This document shows, piece by piece, positions 59,101 to 64,000 of a stretch of DNA of 64,000 bases (position 1 is its first letter; every line of letters starts with the position of its first letter). The stretch comes from Anaeramoeba ignava (taxonomy: Eukaryota > Metamonada > Anaeramoebidae), in assembly GCA_028826165.1 (NCBI GenBank), contig JAPDFW010000123.1:100776-164775 (forward strand), read 5' to 3'. The notes below the pieces were generated by a model that did not search any database, had not been told where the DNA came from, and saw only the letters and a program-made list of their open reading frames with translations. The translations under genes and the position numbers were made by a program.

Positions 59101-62100
59101 TCCAAAAAGAAACTTAAGAACTCTTTTTTTGGAAATTGACTTTTTGAAATTTCATTTTGAATATTTTTGAATTCTTGAGTTTGGGATATTTTTGATAAAT
59201 TTTTGGTTTTAGTTTGAAATAAAAAGTAAATATTAAACCATTTATTAAATAATTCTGGAATATATTGCTTAAAGTTTGTGTAATTTGTTAATTGATTCAA
59301 AAAATCATAAATTTTATCAATACAAGTTCCAATAGGTATTAATTCATTTGGAGAATTATTCTTATTAAAGTGAATTTTTAATAATTTCAAGTTGAGAATC
59401 AAAAAATCTATTCAATGAAAATTGTTCAATTTGATTTTGATTTTTGTTTTGGTTTTGATTTTGATTTTGATTTTGATTAAATTCATTAACTAATTTGTAA
59501 ATTGAATAAATTTGTTGAAATATTTCCCAATTAATTTTTTGATAAATTTCTCTTAATGAAAACTTGGTTAATGATTTGATTTTTGATTCTTCAAAATGTA
59601 AAATAAATTTTTGGAAATCTCGGATATAATCTTTGAAAAATTCTTTTTCAAATTCATTAAATGAAATTTCAATCAAATCATTCAAGAAATTTATCAGATA
59701 TTTTTCAGAAATATTTTTCCGTTTAGAATATTTTTTTGACCAATTTTCAATTGGTTCATCAACAATATCTTTCAAAATATCTTTGTTTTCTTGATGATAA
59801 TCTTCTGTTATAACTTCATAAAAATAATGGAAAAATGGGAATTCGGAATTATCAAATTGATATTTCTGAATTTTACGATAAGGTTGAATTTGGATTGATT
59901 CAAAAATTTGTTTCCAAAAATTTTCCTCTTCTTTGTTTGTTGTTAAAATTAACTTAAAATTATCATTAACCATAATATAACTCAATAAAATTGCAAAAAT
60001 TGTTTCCAACTTCTTAATTAATTGAGAATAAAGATAAGAGTTAAAAGATTCAGAACTTTGTTGCATTCTTAATTTTTGTGTTATTAATTCTTGAATATCC
60101 CATTGATAAAAACTTATATTTTCTTTTTTTCCTTTTTCAAACATAAATTTAAGTTTTGGGAAAATTAAATCTTTCAAATTTTTCATTTTTTCTAAGAATG
60201 GTTTTGTGTCTTTGATTTTTTCAGGATTGATAAATTGAAGAATAGAAGAATTAAAAATTGGTTCAAATAATTTTTCCCATTCTTTGATCCAAAATATTTT
60301 CAAGAAAATTTAAATCTGAATCTTTTGATTCTGAAATGATTGGAAATTTGATTTCAGATGGTAAAATATCATCAATATAAAAATATTCCCAATTTTTTTC
60401 AAATGCAAAATGGAATTGAGTTTTGGATTGTTGAATTGATGGAAGATGAACAACGAAAATTATCTTGCACTTAATTTCTTCATTTTTTTTCTCTTTTTTA
60501 TCCTTTTTTTGTTCTTTTCCTTTTTTAATTAAATTTTCAATCATATATTTTGATTGATGGAATATTGTTTCAGGAGAAATTGATGTTGGAGTGAAACGAA
60601 TTATCAAAACAAAATTTTCATCTTTATAAGGATTTGTCTTCATTATTGGTTCTATTCCAAGATTTTTTTTAACTTCTTTTTCAAATTGTGTATCATTTTC
60701 AATTTCAGAAAGTTTCATTTCTTTAAATTTAAAATTTTGAATTTGTTCAGATTTGATTGTTTGAGAAATTGATGAAGAAGTAAGAACAACTGAACATTGA
60801 ATTTGTTTTGGAATTAATGTTGTTTGGATTAAATCATTCAAACTATCGTGATATAAACTTAAATATCTTTGCCAAATATATCTTAAATATGAAATTTCTT
60901 TTGGTATTTTTGTTTGTATCTTTTTGATTGTTTTTAAATAAATCGAAAGAATTGATTCGTAATTGCAAATTCTCATCCACATATTTACTCCTTCAACTCT
61001 TAAATAATCTTCTTTTTCTTGTTGTTCTTTTTCAGAAAGTATTTGTTGGAGTTTTGTTACTAAAGAAGGTAGTAAATCAGGATGATATGAAACTAATAAT
61101 TTCTCTTCTGTAATATCTGCAAATTTGCAAATGTTTTGGATAATTTCTTTTTGTTTCTGATAAAATCGAATAAATTCATTTCTGGTTATAAATTCTTCTG
61201 ATGTAAGTAAATATTTTTCAAATCTATTCAAAATTGCTGGTGATTCAATATTATAAGCTCTTGATTTATCAGAAATTACTATTAATCTAAATTTAGGATC
61301 AATTTTGATTTTGGAAACAATATTCCCAAATGAAATTTTAGCAAAAATATTATCATCTTTTTTTGAATAATTTTGATTTAATAAATCATATAAAGGTTCA
61401 TATAATTGTTCATTCTTAAATAAGATTACTATTTCTCCATTACGGATTGAATCTTCAATTGATTGTAAATTACGAATAATTCGGGTTTGCTTTTTGTTTT
61501 CAGCAAAATCTGATCCAAAAAATAATTTGTAACCTGTTTTAGTACTTAATTGTTCAATTTCTTTTAGAATAAATGATAAATTGCATATTTTATCAGTCAA
61601 AATCATCATATTCCGAGAATAATTTGGAGTATCATTTTCATGGTCAAAACCAAATTCTTGAAAAATTCTTCTGTTTATATTTTGGTAAATTAGTTCTCGT
61701 GTTGTAATTTTTCTATCAGTAATTAAAGGAACTTTCCTTGGAAAATTGGGAATTAACTCTTCAATAAAATCAGGTTTTGAACTGAAATTTCTTAATAAAG
61801 CATTTAAAATTAATCCAGGATTATTGTATGAAATGCCTTTCTTAATATTGCAATATCCAATCATTTTTAAGAAATAATAAAAATCTCTCAATCCAAAATA
61901 AGGTCTTGATTTACTTTTTGGATCTTTTTCTTGTTCTTTCACAATTTTTCATAAATTTTGGAAAGATAACTTGCAAATATTTCAGGAATCATTGAATTCA
62001 TTCCAACTGTTTTTGTGCATAAAATTTGTTGAGCTGTTGTGCCTAATTGTGTTGTGGATTCTCTTCTAAGAAGAATTCCTCTATTTGTATTACTTGGATC

Positions 62101-64000
62101 TAAAACCCAATTAGAAATTGCAACAACTGAAACTCCTCCATTTTCTTTAATTATATCTTGAATTTTTTTGTTATCTTGATTAATTCTTGAAATTTCTTTT
62201 TCTGATTCTTCAAGTTGAGAATGAAGTGCTTTTAACGGCAAATCTGGACTTAATTCTGCAAGTGCAACTTCATCAAGAATAACAACTCCTAAATCGTTTT
62301 CCTTTGTTTTTGATTTTGCAATTTTAAAAACATCTTCAATTCCTTGAGTTGTTGTTATTGGTGAACATTGAAGGAAAGATTCTCTAAATGTTCTAAGTTC
62401 AATTTTTTTTGCAAAGTTATTTGCTTCATAAGGAGGTTTCAAAGATTCCATTATAACTTCAACAGAAATTGATTTTGATGTTCCTTTTTTTTGATTATAA
62501 TAATAAATTGAATAAAAATTAAATTAATATTATTTATAAAATTTATAAAAGAAAAAATGTTATTTTACCTGGTTTTCCAATAATAAATAATGGAATTTGT
62601 GCATAAACACAAACAAAAATCAATAAACAATTCTCCTTCAAAGGTATGTTTTTTGCAATCATTTTTTTTGAAAAATCATACTCTAATGATTCAATTAATT
62701 TTTCTTGTGAATTTTCAATTACGTTTTGGCAGTTTCCTAATAAATTATCATTTCTTTCAAAAATTGCTTCAAAATATTGATCTTTGTTTGTTGTTTGTCG
62801 ACTTGCATAACAAACGAATAAAGATAAGTAAATTGCTTTCTGAAAAATTTCTTCTTCTCTTTCTTCTTCTTTTTCTGATAATAAAAATCTTCCAGCTTTA
62901 GATTCAACAAGCCATTGAAATACTCGAAGTGTTCTTGAAACATCTCGAAGTGAAATTAAAGCTGCTAAATTCCTTTTGAAATCATCATTTGTTTGATTTG
63001 AATCTCCATCTTTACGAATATAACTATGAGATTTGGAAATATATTCTTCGAATGATGATCTAATTGTTTGGTAGTCTCTGAATTTTTTATCGTTGTTGTT
63101 TAAAATTGAGTAAAAAGTATTATCAACCATTTTGGAAATGTATACTTTTTCTTGTGTTGATTTTAATGATTCAAAACTAAGAACACTATTTTCTAATGAA
63201 TTTGGAATTTTATGAACTCGATAAACAGCATTTCTAATTTCTTCTTGTTCTTTATTCTTTTTATCTCCATAATCAAAAAGTAATCCACAAACCTCTTCTT
63301 CTTTATTTTGATCTTTATTATTTTGATTTTCATTATTTTGATCTTTCATTATTTTGATTTTCAGAAATTGCTTTTTGATTTTCTTTTCTCTATATGGATT
63401 AATTGCTGCAATAAATTTAATGTTTGATGGTATTTTTGCCTTCAAATAATCGATCAATAAACAAATATTTGAAAATAGGAATACAATATTTAGGTGCAGT
63501 ATTCAATTCATCAAAAATAAAACAACTTGATTTTGTTTTCCAATTTTTTTAGATTTTTTAAGTAATTTCTTAATTTTTCTTTTGTTGTTCCTCCATTTAC
63601 ATTAAATGTAATGAAAAATGATTTTTTTCTTTTTCATTTTCATTTAATTCTTCTTCTGAGTTGAATTTACTAAATTGATAATTTAAAAATATCTCGAAAT
63701 AAATATTCAATTAATGCAGTTTTTCCACATCCAGTTTCTCCACTTATAATTAATGAAAATCCAGTAAACATTCTAAATTGAATGAACATCATTTTGGAAA
63801 AGATTATCAAATGTAAGAACATATTTTCCTTTTCTTGTATCATTTTCATTATTTTCTTTGTTATTATTATTATCATTTTCATCATCACTACTCTCGTTAT
63901 CACTATTCTCATTTTTGCGGCTTATTTGAAGTTAGAAAACTAAAAAAATCCAACATTTTTATATTCAGTTTTGAGATCATTTACATTATTTGAAATTGAA
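56187..64000 (-). CDS. Mysterin/RNF213-like AAA+ protein, C-terminal part, cut by right edge
   Basis: Two mysterin-type AAA modules are visible. The first has Walker A GETGCGKT (about 63740), Walker B VVLFFDELNT (about 63525) and KFIAAINPYR. The second has Walker A GKPGTSKS split by an intron (62568-62484), Walker B GVVILDEVALAE and AISNWVLDPSNTNRG, then RPYFGLRDFYYFLKM. A long helical region follows to the stop at 56187. Mysterins are giant AAA+ E3 ligases acting on lipid droplets and intracellular pathogens; I see no Cys/His RING cluster in the C-terminal part here. The reading frame is broken at about 63775, 63690, 63610, 63445, 61945, 60290 and 59390. Several breaks are restored by one base in an A-run, so they may be sequence errors; a decaying gene is the alternative. 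The N-terminus lies off the window. Confidence 0.88.

Noticed and set aside
56187-63912. Alternative genetic code (reassigned TAA/TGA) to explain internal stops
   Set aside because: The breaks change frame rather than read through stops, and all intact genes end in standard TAA stops with no in-frame TAA/TGA in conserved regions.

Overview
The window looks like nuclear DNA of a unicellular eukaryote with an extremely AT-rich genome. Genes have short GT-AG introns (donors mostly GTAAAA, GTAATT or GTATWW), the standard code with TAA stops, and proteins rich in Lys, Asn, Gln and Ile. The gene set includes a CfaD-like papain homologue, an ankyrin-BTB protein, a large BEACH protein, a Tpr/Mlp-like nucleoporin, an HRI-like kinase, a Ste20/OSR1-like kinase, GMF and a mysterin (RNF213)-type AAA+ protein. 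This fits a free-living amoeboid protist; Anaeramoeba- or Amoebozoa-like lineages are possible, but I cannot fix the taxon from sequence alone. No rRNA, tRNA, CRISPR, transposase or viral gene was recognised.

Layout, left to right: N-terminal part of a P4-ATPase flippase (minus, runs off the left edge); RBM34/Nop12-like RRM protein (minus); 7-exon CfaD-like papain homologue with a dead catalytic site (minus); DUF4476 gene (plus), divergent from it; 10-exon ankyrin protein (minus); a neurobeachin-type BEACH protein of about 12 kb (minus); divergently, a Tpr/Mlp1-like coiled-coil protein (plus), a DUF1648-like membrane protein (plus) and a 21-exon ankyrin-BTB gene (plus); then on the minus strand an HRI-like kinase with a broken HRD motif, a 58-aa coiled-coil protein, a CH-RasGAP-PH protein and an OSR1/Fray-like kinase; a 4.4-kb satellite of 11-bp units; GMF (minus); and the C-terminal part of a mysterin-like protein (minus, runs off the right edge).

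The most unusual finding is in the ankyrin-BTB gene (33275-36431). Between its large 96-nt ankyrin exons lie five pairs of candidate 3-nt exons (AG-NNN-GTAA), plus one 6-nt exon. Including them makes six consecutive ankyrin repeats exactly 34 residues long, with a 7-residue linker each time. Leaving them out gives 32.

Other themes: long introns are made almost wholly of private short tandem repeats that contain almost no AG or GT; a TTTTTCATTTTT-like element precedes most start codons; two enzymes have lost catalytic residues; and several large genes carry single-base frame breaks in A/T homopolymers, which may be assembly errors or genuine decay.
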